A stretch of DNA of 64,000 bases from Actinomadura oligospora ATCC 43269 (GTDB lineage: Bacteria > Actinomycetota > Actinomycetes > Streptosporangiales > Streptosporangiaceae): contig NZ_JADG01000003.1 of the NCBI RefSeq assembly GCF_000518265.1, positions 186,001 through 250,000 of the forward strand, read 5' to 3'. A model generated the notes under the pieces. It worked only from the letters and a program-made list of their open reading frames with translations, was not told the origin of the DNA and did no database searches. Position 1 is the first letter of the stretch, and each line of letters starts with the position of its first letter. The position numbers and the translations under genes were made by a program. This document shows positions 18,516 to 27,102 of this stretch, piece after piece.

Positions 18516-20228
18516 ATGACCACGCGACTGCCCGACTGCCGCGGCATCGGCGAGGCCTTCGCCGAACGCGCCGCGGCGACGCCCGGGAAACCGGCCTTCG
18601 TGTTCGTCCGCGAACCGGACGACGGGCCGGACACGATCCTGACCTACCGCGACCTGGAGCGCCGGGTACGCCTGTGCGCCCGGCTGCTGCGCGGACGGCT
18701 CGCCCCGGGGGAGCGCGTGATGCTCGCGCTGCCGACCGGGCCGGACTTCGTCGTCGCCTACCTCGGCTGCCTGACGGCCGGGGTGGTCGCCGTGCCCGTC
18801 CCGGCGCCGGACGGCCGCCGCGAGGCCCTGGAACGCGTCACCGGCATCGCCCGCGACGCGGGCGCCGCACTGGTCCTGACCGACGAGCCGGGGCTGGAGG
18901 CCGCGCGCGCGTGGACGGACGAGGCGGGCCTGGACGGGCTCGCCTGCCTCACCCTCGCGCACCTGGACGAGGGGGAGGAGGCCGAGCTCGGACCCGGACC
19001 CGAACGCGGCGACCTGGCCGTCCTGCAGTACACCTCGGGATCCACGGGCGACCCCAAGGGCGTCATGCTGACGCACGGCAACATCCTCGCCAACGTCGAG
19101 GCGCTCCGGGTCGCGGGCGGGCTCGGACCGTCCGACCGGCTCGGCGGCTGGATCCCGCTCCACCACGACATGGGGCTGTTCGCGCTGCTCAGCAACGCCC
19201 TGCTGATCGGCGGGACGTGCGTGCTGATGTCGCCGGTGGCGTTCCTCAAGCGCCCGGTCGAGTGGCTCCGGACGATCGACCGGCACGGCCTGACCGGCAC
19301 CGCCGCGCCCAACTTCGCCTTCGACCGCTGCACCCGCCTGGTCACCGACGAGCAGCTCGCCGAGCTGGACCTGTCCCGGCTGCGCTACATGTGGAACGGG
19401 TCGGAGCCGATCCACGCGCCCACCATGGACGCGTTCACCGAGCGTTTCGCCCCCTGCGGGTTCCGTCCCGAGACGATGAGCCCCGGCTACGGCCTGGCCG
19501 AGGCGACGGTGTTCGTGTCGCTGCGGACGGCCGCGCCGCGCACGCGGACGGTCGACGGCCGGGACGTCGTCGGCTGCGGGACCGTCGCCGGGCTGGACGC
19601 GCGGATCGTCGACCCCGGGACGCGGCGCGCGCTCCCGGACGGCGAGATCGGCGAGATCTGGCTGAGCGGCGCGAGCGTCGGGCGCGGCTACTGGCGTCGC
19701 CCGGAGGAGAGCGCCGCCACGTTCGAGGCCGCCGTCGAGGGGGAGGGCGGCCGGTGGCTGCGCACCGGCGACCTCGGTTTCCTGACCGACGACGAGGTCT
19801 TCGTCACCGGGCGGCTGCGCGAGATCCTCATCGTGCACGGCCGCAACCTGTTCCCGCAGGACCTGGAGCAGGCCGCGCGGGAGGCCCACCCGGCGCTGAC
19901 CGGGCTGGTCGGCGCGGCCTTCCAGGTCCCGGCGCCGGACGAGCGGGTCGTCCTGCTGCACGAGGTGTCCTCGCGCGCCGAGCCCGCCGACCTGCCCGGG
20001 ATCGCGCGCGCGGTCTCGCGGCGGCTCGCCACCACGCTCGGCGTCCCCGCCGGGAACGTCGTGCTCGTCCGCCGCGGCACGGTGCGCCGCACCACCAGCG
20101 GCAAGATCCGGCGCGGCGAGATGCGGACGCGGTTCCTCGGCGGCGGCATGGCCGTCCTGCACGCCGAACTGGAACCGGCCGTGCGGCGCGTCCTCGAGCG
20201 TCCGCTGGTCGCGGCCGGTGAGTCATGA
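18516..20228 (+). CDS. Fatty acyl-AMP ligase (FAAL), lipid starter activation
   Basis: A 570-residue member of the ANL superfamily: YTSGSTGDPKGV (P-loop), GYGLAEATV, RTGDLGF, and the C-terminal RRTTSGKIRR lysine. GTAAPNFAFDRCTRL is characteristic of FAALs, which form an acyl adenylate and pass it to an ACP rather than to CoA. Start ATG 18516 was preferred to ATG 18510 because GAGG then sits 6 nt upstream. The stop overlaps the first dehydrogenase (ATGA). It should load the fatty acid onto the ACP at 23741-24082, beginning lipoinitiation of the peptide. Confidence 0.9.
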   Translation: MTTRLPDCRGIGEAFAERAAATPGKPAFVFVREPDDGPDTILTYRDLERRVRLCARLLRGRLAPGERVMLALPTGPDFVVAYLGCLTAGVVAVPVPAPDGRREALERVTGIARDAGAALVLTDEPGLEAARAWTDEAGLDGLACLTLAHLDEGEEAELGPGPERGDLAVLQYTSGSTGDPKGVMLTHGNILANVEALRVAGGLGPSDRLGGWIPLHHDMGLFALLSNALLIGGTCVLMSPVAFLKRPVEWLRTIDRHGLTGTAAPNFAFDRCTRLVTDEQLAELDLSRLRYMWNGSEPIHAPTMDAFTERFAPCGFRPETMSPGYGLAEATVFVSLRTAAPRTRTVDGRDVVGCGTVAGLDARIVDPGTRRALPDGEIGEIWLSGASVGRGYWRRPEESAATFEAAVEGEGGRWLRTGDLGFLTDDEVFVTGRLREILIVHGRNLFPQDLEQAAREAHPALTGLVGAAFQVPAPDERVVLLHEVSSRAEPADLPGIARAVSRRLATTLGVPAGNVVLVRRGTVRRTTSGKIRRGEMRTRFLGGGMAVLHAELEPAVRRVLERPLVAAGES

Positions 20229-21973
20229 CCGGCGCGCCCGCGGCGACCCGGGAACGGACGGACCCCGTCGCCGCCCTGGAGGCGTTCCTCACCGAGCGAA
20301 GCGACACCGCCGACACCGCCGCCACCGAGCGAAGCGATGTCTTCTCCGCTGAGCGCGCGGGCGAACTCGACCGGGACGAGGAGCTCCCGGCCGAGGCATG
20401 CGCGCTGCTGGACGCGTTCGGCCTGCCCGCCTACTACGTCCCGGTCGGCGCGGGCGGACGGCTCGACGACCACGAGGTGCTGTTCCGGCTGTTGCGGACG
20501 GTGGCCGCACACGACCTGACGGTCGCGGTCGCGCACGGCAAGACCTACCTGGGGGCCGTCCCGGTCTGGATCGCGGGCACCCCGGAGCAGGCCCGGAGCC
20601 TCGGCGCGCGGGTCGCGGCCGGAGCCCGCGTGAGCTGGGCGCTGACCGAGCCCGAACACGGCGCGGACCTGCTGGCGAACGAGGTCTCGGCCACGCCCGC
20701 CGAAGGCGGCGGCCACCGGCTGGACGGGACCAAGTGGCCGCTCAACAACGCCACGGCTGGGAGCCACCTCTGCGTCCTCGCCCGCACCGACGACAGCGGT
20801 GGGCCGCGCGGCCACAGCCTCTTCCTCGTGGACAAGGCCGATCTGCCGGACGGCTCCTACCGCCTGCTGCCCAAGGCGCGCACGCACGGGATCCGGGGCG
20901 CCGACATCAGCGGGATCGCGTTCGACGGCGCCCTGCTGCCCGCGACCGCGATGGTCGGACGGGAGGGCGGCGGGATCGAGACCGTGCTCCTCGGGCTGCA
21001 GCTCACCCGGACGGTCTGCGCCTCGCTGTCGGCGGGCGCGGCCGAGCACGCGCTGCGGCTGGCGGCGGGTTTCGCGGCCGAGCGGCTCATCCAGGGCCGT
21101 CCCCTCGTCGAGCGTCCGAACGTCCGCGCCGTCCTCACCCGCGCCGCCGCCGCGCTGACCGCCGTCGAGGCCGCCGGGATCGTCGGCGCCCGGGCGGCCC
21201 ACGGCCTCACCGGGGAGATGAGCGTGGTCTCCGCGGTGGTGAAGGCGCTGGCGCCCACGCTGACGGACCGGATGCTCGGCGAACTGGCCGAGCTGCTCGG
21301 CTCCCGCGCCTTCCTCACCCGCGAGTACGCGTCCGGCGCGTTCCAGAAGATCCAGCGCGACCACCAGGTCGTCGGGATCTTCGACGGCAGCACCATCGTC
21401 AACCGGAACGGCCTGATCAACCAGTTCCCCCGCCTTGTCCGCGCGTACGCGGCGGGAACCGCGGACGCCGAGGGCCTGGCGGTGACGGCCCGCGCGGGCA
21501 CCCCGCCGGGCGAGCTGGACTGGGCGCGGCTGTCGCTGGTCTCCCGGACGGGCTGCAGCGTCGTCCAGGGCGTGCGCGCGGCGGTGGCGCAGCTGGAAGG
21601 GAGCGCGGAGTCACAGAGCCTCCTGCCGCTCGCGCGGGAGGTGCTCGCGGCGACCGACGCGGTGCACGTGCGGATGGTCGCGGTCGGGCCGTCCGCGCGG
21701 CCGGACATCGCGGCCTTCGAGGTCGCCGCCGACTACGAACTCTGCTTCGCCGCCGCGGCGTGCCTGCACCTGTGGGCCGCGGGCGCGGCGCACGGGACGC
21801 CGGACGGCGCGCTGTGGCTCCGGATCACCCTGCGCCACCTGCTGGCGGAGCTGGGACGCGCGCCGGACCCGGACCCCTCCGACGACGAACGGATCGCCGG
21901 GCTCCTGACCCGCGCGGTCGCGGACGGCGCGCCGCTGTCGCCCCTCCACGGGCGGAAAGGAGGGCCGTCATGA
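20225..21973 (+). CDS. Acyl-CoA dehydrogenase-like protein 1 (acyl-ACP desaturation)
   Basis: A 582-residue flavoprotein of the acyl-CoA dehydrogenase superfamily: WALTEPEHGADLLANEV followed by LDGTKWPLNNAT matches the middle FAD-binding beta domain, and FQKIQRDHQVVGIFDGSTIV the C-terminal helical domain. The N-terminal ~35 residues are extra and contain a short repeat (TERSD twice, from accgagcgaagcga). Such enzymes in lipopeptide clusters oxidise the ACP-bound chain at the alpha-beta (or next) position. It overlaps both neighbours by ATGA, implying coordinated synthesis with the ligase and the second dehydrogenase. Confidence 0.88.
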   Translation: MTGAPAATRERTDPVAALEAFLTERSDTADTAATERSDVFSAERAGELDRDEELPAEACALLDAFGLPAYYVPVGAGGRLDDHEVLFRLLRTVAAHDLTVAVAHGKTYLGAVPVWIAGTPEQARSLGARVAAGARVSWALTEPEHGADLLANEVSATPAEGGGHRLDGTKWPLNNATAGSHLCVLARTDDSGGPRGHSLFLVDKADLPDGSYRLLPKARTHGIRGADISGIAFDGALLPATAMVGREGGGIETVLLGLQLTRTVCASLSAGAAEHALRLAAGFAAERLIQGRPLVERPNVRAVLTRAAAALTAVEAAGIVGARAAHGLTGEMSVVSAVVKALAPTLTDRMLGELAELLGSRAFLTREYASGAFQKIQRDHQVVGIFDGSTIVNRNGLINQFPRLVRAYAAGTADAEGLAVTARAGTPPGELDWARLSLVSRTGCSVVQGVRAAVAQLEGSAESQSLLPLAREVLAATDAVHVRMVAVGPSARPDIAAFEVAADYELCFAAAACLHLWAAGAAHGTPDGALWLRITLRHLLAELGRAPDPDPSDDERIAGLLTRAVADGAPLSPLHGRKGGPS

Positions 21974-23691
21974 GCACCGGCACGAGCACCATCACGAGCA
22001 CGGCGACGGACGTGGACCGGCTCGACGGGCTCCTCGGCGACCCCTGGGACGCGGGCAACCCCACCGGCTTCGCCGCGCTGCTGGAGGCCGACGAGCGGGA
22101 GGAGATGCACGCCGAGTCCGAACGCGTCCTGGACGGTTACGGCCTGAACGCCGAGTTCGTCCCGGTCGGGCTCGGCGGCAGGCTCGCGCAGGTCGACCGG
22201 CTCGTCCAGGTGATGCGGGCCGTCTGGCGACGCGACCCCTGCCTCGGCCTCGGCTACGGAGCCAGCTCGTTCATCGCCTCGGTCAACGTCTGGAGCGCGG
22301 GCGACGAGCGGCAGCGGCGCGAGGTCGCGGACCTGCTGCTGGCGAACCGCAAGGTCGCCTCGGCCTACCACGAGCTCGCCCACGGCAACGACTTCTCCCG
22401 GGCCGAGTTCGCCGCCGTCCGCGACGGCACGGGCTGGCGGCTGGACGGCCGCAAGGAGGTCGTGACCAACCTGCGCCGGGCGGACGCCCTGGTGGTCTTC
22501 GCCAGGACGCGTCCGGACCCGGGCAGCCGCAGCCACGCGCAGTTCCTCGTGCCCAAGGCCGGGATCCCCGAGGGCGCGCTGCGCTATCTGCCGCGTTTCC
22601 CGAGTTCGGGCATGCGCGGCGTGCAACTCGGCGGCGCCGTGTTCAACGGCTGCCCCGTCCCCGGCGACGCGCTCCTGGGGGACGAGCCGGGCCGGGGGAT
22701 CGAGACCGCGCTCAGCTCGTTCCAGCTCACCCGCAGCGCGCTGCCCAGCATGTGCGTCGGCGTCGTCGACACCGGGCTGCGCGCGGCCCTCGCCTCCGCG
22801 CTCGACCGGCGGCTCTACGGCGGCGCGGCGGCCGACCTGCCCTACGTCCGGGCCGTGATCGGGCGCGCCCAGGCCGACCTGCTGGCCGCCGACGCGTTCG
22901 CGACGGTCGTCACCAGGGCGCTGCACGTGCTGCCCGAGGAGACCGGGGTGTCGGCGCCGGCCGTGAAGTACCTGGTCTCCCGGCTGCTGATCGACGCCAT
23001 GGACGAGCTGAGGACGGTCCTCGGCGCGCGGGCCTACCTGCGGGACGGCCCGTTCGGCGTCTTCCAGAAGCTGGCGCGTGACCTGGCTCCCGCCGGGTTC
23101 GCGCACGTGTCGCGCGCCGCCTGCCAGGTGACGATCCTGCCGCAGCTGCCGAGGCTCGCGCGGCGGGCCTGGTTCGAGGGCGGGCCCGCGCCCGCCGGGC
23201 TGTTCCGGCTCGGCGGCGACCTCCCGCCCCTGGACTTCGGCGCGCTGCGGCCGGGCGCGCCCCGCTCGGACGGGCTGAGCGGCACGCTCGTCGAGACCGC
23301 CGAGACCTGTTCGGACGGCGTGGTCGGCCGCTTCGCCGCGCGCTTCCGCGACGAGCTGGACCGCCTCCGCCGCGACTGCGCCGCGCTCGGCCCGCGCGAC
23401 CTGACCATCGACGCCCGCCCCGAGGCGTACGCGCTGGCGGGCCGCTACACCGTCGTCCTCGCCGCCGCCGCGTGCCTCGGCGTCGGGCGGCACGGACGGG
23501 ACGGCCTCGGCGACCTCGACGAGCGCTGGCTGCCCGCCGCCCTGGACCGGCTCGACCGGCGGCTCGGCGGTCCGCCCGTCCTCACCGAGCCCGAACGGCG
23601 GGACCTGGAGGAGGCGATGTTCCGCCTGGCCCGCGAGCGCCACGACGGGCGGCGGCTCCTCGACCTGACCGGCCGCGCCGTCCGCGGCTGA
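21970..23691 (+). CDS. Acyl-CoA dehydrogenase-like protein 2 (acyl-ACP desaturation)
   Basis: A 573-residue paralogue of the preceding protein, clearly diverged. SAYHELAHGNDFSRAEF and RLDGRKEVVTNLRRAD replace the usual flavin-contact segments, and the C-terminal half carries FGVFQKLARDLAPAGF. Known lipopeptide systems that use two such dehydrogenases with a FAAL and an ACP make conjugated dienoyl starters (ramoplanin- and enduracidin-type lipids), so a di-unsaturated N-acyl chain is a reasonable prediction. The unusual flavin-site residues also leave room for a non-catalytic partner role. Confidence 0.86.
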   Translation: MSTGTSTITSTATDVDRLDGLLGDPWDAGNPTGFAALLEADEREEMHAESERVLDGYGLNAEFVPVGLGGRLAQVDRLVQVMRAVWRRDPCLGLGYGASSFIASVNVWSAGDERQRREVADLLLANRKVASAYHELAHGNDFSRAEFAAVRDGTGWRLDGRKEVVTNLRRADALVVFARTRPDPGSRSHAQFLVPKAGIPEGALRYLPRFPSSGMRGVQLGGAVFNGCPVPGDALLGDEPGRGIETALSSFQLTRSALPSMCVGVVDTGLRAALASALDRRLYGGAAADLPYVRAVIGRAQADLLAADAFATVVTRALHVLPEETGVSAPAVKYLVSRLLIDAMDELRTVLGARAYLRDGPFGVFQKLARDLAPAGFAHVSRAACQVTILPQLPRLARRAWFEGGPAPAGLFRLGGDLPPLDFGALRPGAPRSDGLSGTLVETAETCSDGVVGRFAARFRDELDRLRRDCAALGPRDLTIDARPEAYALAGRYTVVLAAAACLGVGRHGRDGLGDLDERWLPAALDRLDRRLGGPPVLTEPERRDLEEAMFRLARERHDGRRLLDLTGRAVRG

Positions 23692-23740
23692 CCCCGGCCG
23701 CGCCCGCGCCCGTTCCGCACATCCCCACCGGAGGAACCGC

Positions 23741-24082
23741 ATGACCGAACCGACCACCGACACCTTCGCGACGCCCGGAGACCCCGGCCCGCCGGGGCCG
23801 CCGTCGGCCGACCGCCTGCGGACCTGGCTCGCCGCCAGGGTCGCCTACTACCTGGAACGCGCGGTGGACGAGATCGACCACGAGGCCCCGCTCACCTCCT
23901 ACGGCCTGGACTCGGTCTACGCCTTCTCCATCTGCGGCGACATCGAGGACGCCTTCCACCTCGCGGTCGACCCGACGCTGGTCTGGGACCACGACAGCGT
24001 CGCGGCGCTCGCCGCCCACCTGGCCGGCGTCGCCGCCGCCGCCACCGACTCCGCCACCGACCTCGGCACGAACTCTCACTAG
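23741..24082 (+). CDS. Free-standing acyl carrier protein
   Basis: A 113-residue ACP. The phosphopantetheine site is Ser58 in [10 protein letters not shown], followed by the acidic helix II/III region. Flexible, low-complexity N- and C-terminal extensions (Pro/Gly-rich and Ala/Thr-rich) flank the ~75-residue fold. GGAGG lies 8 nt before the ATG (ccggaggaaccgcATG). Placed after the ligase and both dehydrogenases, it is the likely carrier on which the starter acid is loaded, desaturated and offered to the first C domain. Confidence 0.92.
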   Translation: MTEPTTDTFATPGDPGPPGPPSADRLRTWLAARVAYYLERAVDEIDHEAPLTSYGLDSVYAFSICGDIEDAFHLAVDPTLVWDHDSVAALAAHLAGVAAAATDSATDLGTNSH

Positions 24083-24092
24083 GGGACAGCTC

Positions 24093-25685
24093 ATGCGGGA
24101 TACCAAGATCGACAGCGTGGTCATCCTCGGCGGCGGCACGGCCGGCTGGATGACCGCGTCCTACCTCGGCAAGGCCCTGCAGGGCACCGCGCGGATCACG
24201 GTGCTGGAGGCGCCGGGCATCCCGAGGATCGGCGTGGGCGAGGCCACCGTGCCGAACCTGCAGAAGACCTTCTTCGACTACCTCGGGCTCTCCGAAGAGG
24301 AGTGGATGCCCGAGTGCAACGCCGCGTTCAAGATGGCGGTGAAGTTCATCAACTGGCGGACTCCGGGCGAGTCCACCCCGCACGCCCGCTCCGACGCCCA
24401 GGGCAGCGACCACTTCTACCACCCGTTCGGGCTGCTGCCCGAGCACGACCGGATCCCGCTGTCGCACTACTGGAACGACAACCGTCACCACGGCAGGACC
24501 GACGAGCCGTTCGACTACGCCTGCTTCCGCGAGCCGGCCCTGATGGACGCCAAGCGCGCCCCGCGCGACATGGAGGGGCGTCCGGTGACCCGGTACGCCT
24601 GGCACTTCGACGCCCACCTGGTCGCCGACTTCCTGCGCCGCTTCGCCACCGGCAAGCAGGGCGTGATCCACGTCGAGGACGAGCTCGCCCGGGTCGAGCA
24701 GGACGAGCGCGGCTTCGTCACGGCGCTCGCCACCAAGGGCGGGAAGCGGCTGGAGGGGCAGCTGTTCATCGACTGCTCCGGCTTCCGCAGCCTGCTGATG
24801 AACAAGGCGATGGGGGAGCCGTTCATCGACATGGGCGACCACCTGCCGTGCGACAGCGCCGTGGCCACCCAGATCCCGCACGACGACGAGGCGCACGGCG
24901 TCGAGCCCTACACCTCGGCCATCGCGATGAGCAGCGGCTGGACCTGGAAGATCCCGATGCTGGGACGCTTCGGCACCGGCTACGTCTTCTCCAGCAGGCA
25001 CCAGTCCCGCGAGGACGCGACGGCCGAGTTCTGCGAGATGTGGGGCCTGGACCCCGAGACCACGCCGCTCAACCAGGTGAGCTTCCGCGTCGGCCGGAAC
25101 GAGCGCACGTGGGTCAAGAACTGCGTGGGCATCGGCCTGTCCTCGTTCTTCCTCGAGCCGCTGGAGTCCACCGGCATTTACTTCATCACCGCGGCGATCC
25201 ACCAGCTGGTCCGGCACTTCCCCGACACCGACTTCGACCAGGCCCTCATCGACTCGTTCAACGAGGAGATCGCGGTCATGTTCGACGACACCCGCGACTT
25301 CATCCAGGCGCACTTCTTCCTGGCGCCGCGCATGGACACCCCGTTCTGGCGGGACGCCAAGGACATCCACCTGCCGGAGAACATCCGCAAGAAGGTCGAC
25401 ATGTACAAGGCGGGGCTGGCGGTCAACCCGCCGGTCACCGACGAGAGCACCTACTACGGGAACTTCGAGGCCGAGTTCCGCAACTTCTGGACCAACGGCA
25501 GCTACTACTGCATCTTCGCGGGACTGGGCCTGACCCCCGACCACCCGCTGCCGCTGCTGGCCCACAAGCCCGAGTCGGTCGAGGCGGCGCAGCCGCTGTT
25601 CTCCGAGGTCAAGCGGGCCCAGGCGGACCTGGTCGCGTCCCTGCCGAGCAACTACGACTACCTGCGCAGGCTGCACGGGAGGTGA
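24093..25685 (+). CDS. Flavin-dependent halogenase, tryptophan-halogenase type
   Basis: A 530-residue FADH2-dependent halogenase. GGGTAGW (~residues 11-17) binds FAD; WTWKIP (W283-P288) is the halogenase signature; Lys80 in [13 protein letters not shown] aligns with the catalytic Lys of PrnA-type enzymes; LEPLEST (~355-360) carries the conserved Glu. Together these fit tryptophan halogenases, although carrier-tethered aromatic substrates use the same fold. It would chlorinate an aromatic residue or precursor of the peptide. It needs a flavin reductase, for which the 17818-18507 product is a candidate. It is the last gene before the double hairpin. Confidence 0.92.
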   Translation: MRDTKIDSVVILGGGTAGWMTASYLGKALQGTARITVLEAPGIPRIGVGEATVPNLQKTFFDYLGLSEEEWMPECNAAFKMAVKFINWRTPGESTPHARSDAQGSDHFYHPFGLLPEHDRIPLSHYWNDNRHHGRTDEPFDYACFREPALMDAKRAPRDMEGRPVTRYAWHFDAHLVADFLRRFATGKQGVIHVEDELARVEQDERGFVTALATKGGKRLEGQLFIDCSGFRSLLMNKAMGEPFIDMGDHLPCDSAVATQIPHDDEAHGVEPYTSAIAMSSGWTWKIPMLGRFGTGYVFSSRHQSREDATAEFCEMWGLDPETTPLNQVSFRVGRNERTWVKNCVGIGLSSFFLEPLESTGIYFITAAIHQLVRHFPDTDFDQALIDSFNEEIAVMFDDTRDFIQAHFFLAPRMDTPFWRDAKDIHLPENIRKKVDMYKAGLAVNPPVTDESTYYGNFEAEFRNFWTNGSYYCIFAGLGLTPDHPLPLLAHKPESVEAAQPLFSEVKRAQADLVASLPSNYDYLRRLHGR

Positions 25686-25715
25686 CCGGCGCCCCGCCTC
25701 CCCCGCGACCGGCCC

Positions 25716-25774
25716 CGGGGCGGTCCACCGCCCCGATCTCAGGGTCCCCCTGATCTGGTCTCAGGGGGACCCTG
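25716..25774 (+). terminator. Double hairpin ending the NRPS operon
   Basis: Two adjacent perfect inverted repeats lie 30 nt after the halogenase stop. The first is CGGGGCGGT/ACCGCCCCG (25716-25735, nearly no loop). The second has 14-nt arms CAGGGTCCCCCTGA/TCAGGGGGACCCTG (25740-25753 and 25761-25774) around a 7-nt loop. No U-tract follows, as is common for actinomycete terminators. Confidence 0.8.
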
Positions 25775-25845
25775 GTTCCTTCCCGGACCCTGGCCGCGTC
25801 ACGGGGGCACCCGCTAGCGTTCGTTGGCATGTGCAAGAGGTTGAC

Positions 25846-26232
25846 ATGGGCACCGGGGATCTGACGGGAGACGACCTGGTGAAGGTGCTGGCGACGCTCG
25901 CCAATCCGCACCGGATACGGGTGATCGCGGTCCTGTCGAAGCAACGGAACTATGTGAGCCGGTTGGCCCGGGACCTGGGCATCAGCCGGGCGCTCCTGCA
26001 GGTCCACCTGCGCAGGCTGGAAGCGGTGGGGCTGGTGACGGCCACCCTCGAGTTGTCGGAGGACGGGAAGGCGATGAAGTTCTACGAGGTCGCGCCCTTC
26101 GCGCTGAACCTCACCCCCGAGAGCCTCGCTGCCGTGGCCGGGACGCTGGCGCCGCCCGCGGCCGAGGACGCCGGTACCGACCGTCCGGACGGCGCGGGCC
26201 GCGCGGGCGGCGCCGGAGACGGAGGCCGCTGA
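25846..26232 (+). CDS. ArsR-like winged-helix transcriptional regulator
   Basis: A 128-residue protein with an ArsR-type winged helix: ATLANPHRIRVIAVL then YVSRLARDLGISRALLQVHLRRLEAVGLV is the HTH and recognition helix, followed by a short wing. The C-terminal ~30 residues are Ala/Gly/Asp-rich. No CxC metal-binding pair is present, so metal sensing is unlikely. ATG 25846 with AAGAGG 5 nt upstream is preferred to GTG 25831. The stop overlaps the next ATG (ATGA). First gene after the NRPS terminator; it may control the cluster or only its own operon. Confidence 0.8.
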   Translation: MGTGDLTGDDLVKVLATLANPHRIRVIAVLSKQRNYVSRLARDLGISRALLQVHLRRLEAVGLVTATLELSEDGKAMKFYEVAPFALNLTPESLAAVAGTLAPPAAEDAGTDRPDGAGRAGGAGDGGR

Positions 26233-26522
26233 TGGACTCCTGGATCTTCGAGGACATCCTCTCGGTGATCGGCGTGTTCGTCCTGCTCACCACGGTCATC
26301 ACGGTGGGGATCCGGCAGGTCGCGGGCGTCAAGAAGGCCAGGGCGCAGGCCGTGCACGACCAGGACTACCACCGGATGGCCGAGACGGCCCTGCTCCTCC
26401 AGGAGCACACCGAGCTCCGGCTCCGCGAGATCGGCGCGCGCCTCGACGACATCGGGGCGCGGCTCGACGACATGGGCGGCCGGGTGGAGTCGATGGAGCG
26501 CATCCTCAAGGAGGTCGAGTAA
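26232..26522 (+). CDS. Small membrane-anchored coiled-coil protein
   Basis: 96 residues: one transmembrane helix at ~9-30 (VIGVFVLLTTVITVGI), a basic segment, then a heptad-like region to the end with the near-repeat IGARLDDIGARLDDMG. No catalytic motif. It is translationally coupled to the ArsR-like gene, so it may be a membrane partner that sequesters or signals to the regulator (inference). I do not recognise a named family. Confidence 0.65.
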   Translation: MDSWIFEDILSVIGVFVLLTTVITVGIRQVAGVKKARAQAVHDQDYHRMAETALLLQEHTELRLREIGARLDDIGARLDDMGGRVESMERILKEVE

Positions 26523-26647
26523 CGACCCTGGCCCGATCTGGGCCGCCGAGCTGCAACTCGGCGACCCAGCGATGGACGACGCACCACCGCCTCGCCCGCG
26601 GGCGAGGTCTCACCGGAAACGCGCCTCCATGGAAAGGAGAGCAGCCC

Positions 26648-27070
26648 ATGCTGCCCGATGGCAAGTCGACCAGCGACGGCGCCGGCGGCTCCGATCCATA
26701 CGAACTCTCCCTCCCGCTGAGCGGCTGGCTGCTGCGCATCGCCCGGGGCACCGGACGCCGCCCCGCCCTCGAGGTCTACTCCCGCACCGGTTGCGAGGAC
26801 GTCTCGGCCGCCGCGGTCATCGGCGCCGCGCTGCTGCGCGGCACCCGCCGAGGCCACGGGTCCGGACGGCCCTGGTCGCTGGCCTGGGGGCAGGTCCCGC
26901 TGGACGCGGACACCGTCCACGTGGTGTTCCGCAGGCGGCAGGAGTCCGTGATCGCCCGCCCGGTCCTCCTGCTGGGCCTCTTCTGGGTGGCCGAGGTCGA
27001 CTCGGGCTTCCGCTCGGTCACCGTCTCGGCGGGCCCGGTGCGGGCGACGGCACGGGTCATGGCGGCGTGA
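26648..27070 (+). CDS. Protein of unknown function, 140 aa
   Basis: 140 residues with a strong AAAGGAGAG site before the ATG and typical high-GC third positions, so very likely real. It has no signal peptide or clear motif. The sequence reads as a compact alpha/beta domain, with a hydrophobic stretch VIARPVLLLGLFW near residues 101-113. It sits between the membrane/coiled-coil gene and the MMPL exporter on the same strand. I do not recognise the family. Confidence 0.65.
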   Translation: MLPDGKSTSDGAGGSDPYELSLPLSGWLLRIARGTGRRPALEVYSRTGCEDVSAAAVIGAALLRGTRRGHGSGRPWSLAWGQVPLDADTVHVVFRRRQESVIARPVLLLGLFWVAEVDSGFRSVTVSAGPVRATARVMAA

Positions 27071-27102
27071 TCCCCCACAGCTGAGCGAGGAGAGAAACGG
27101 TC

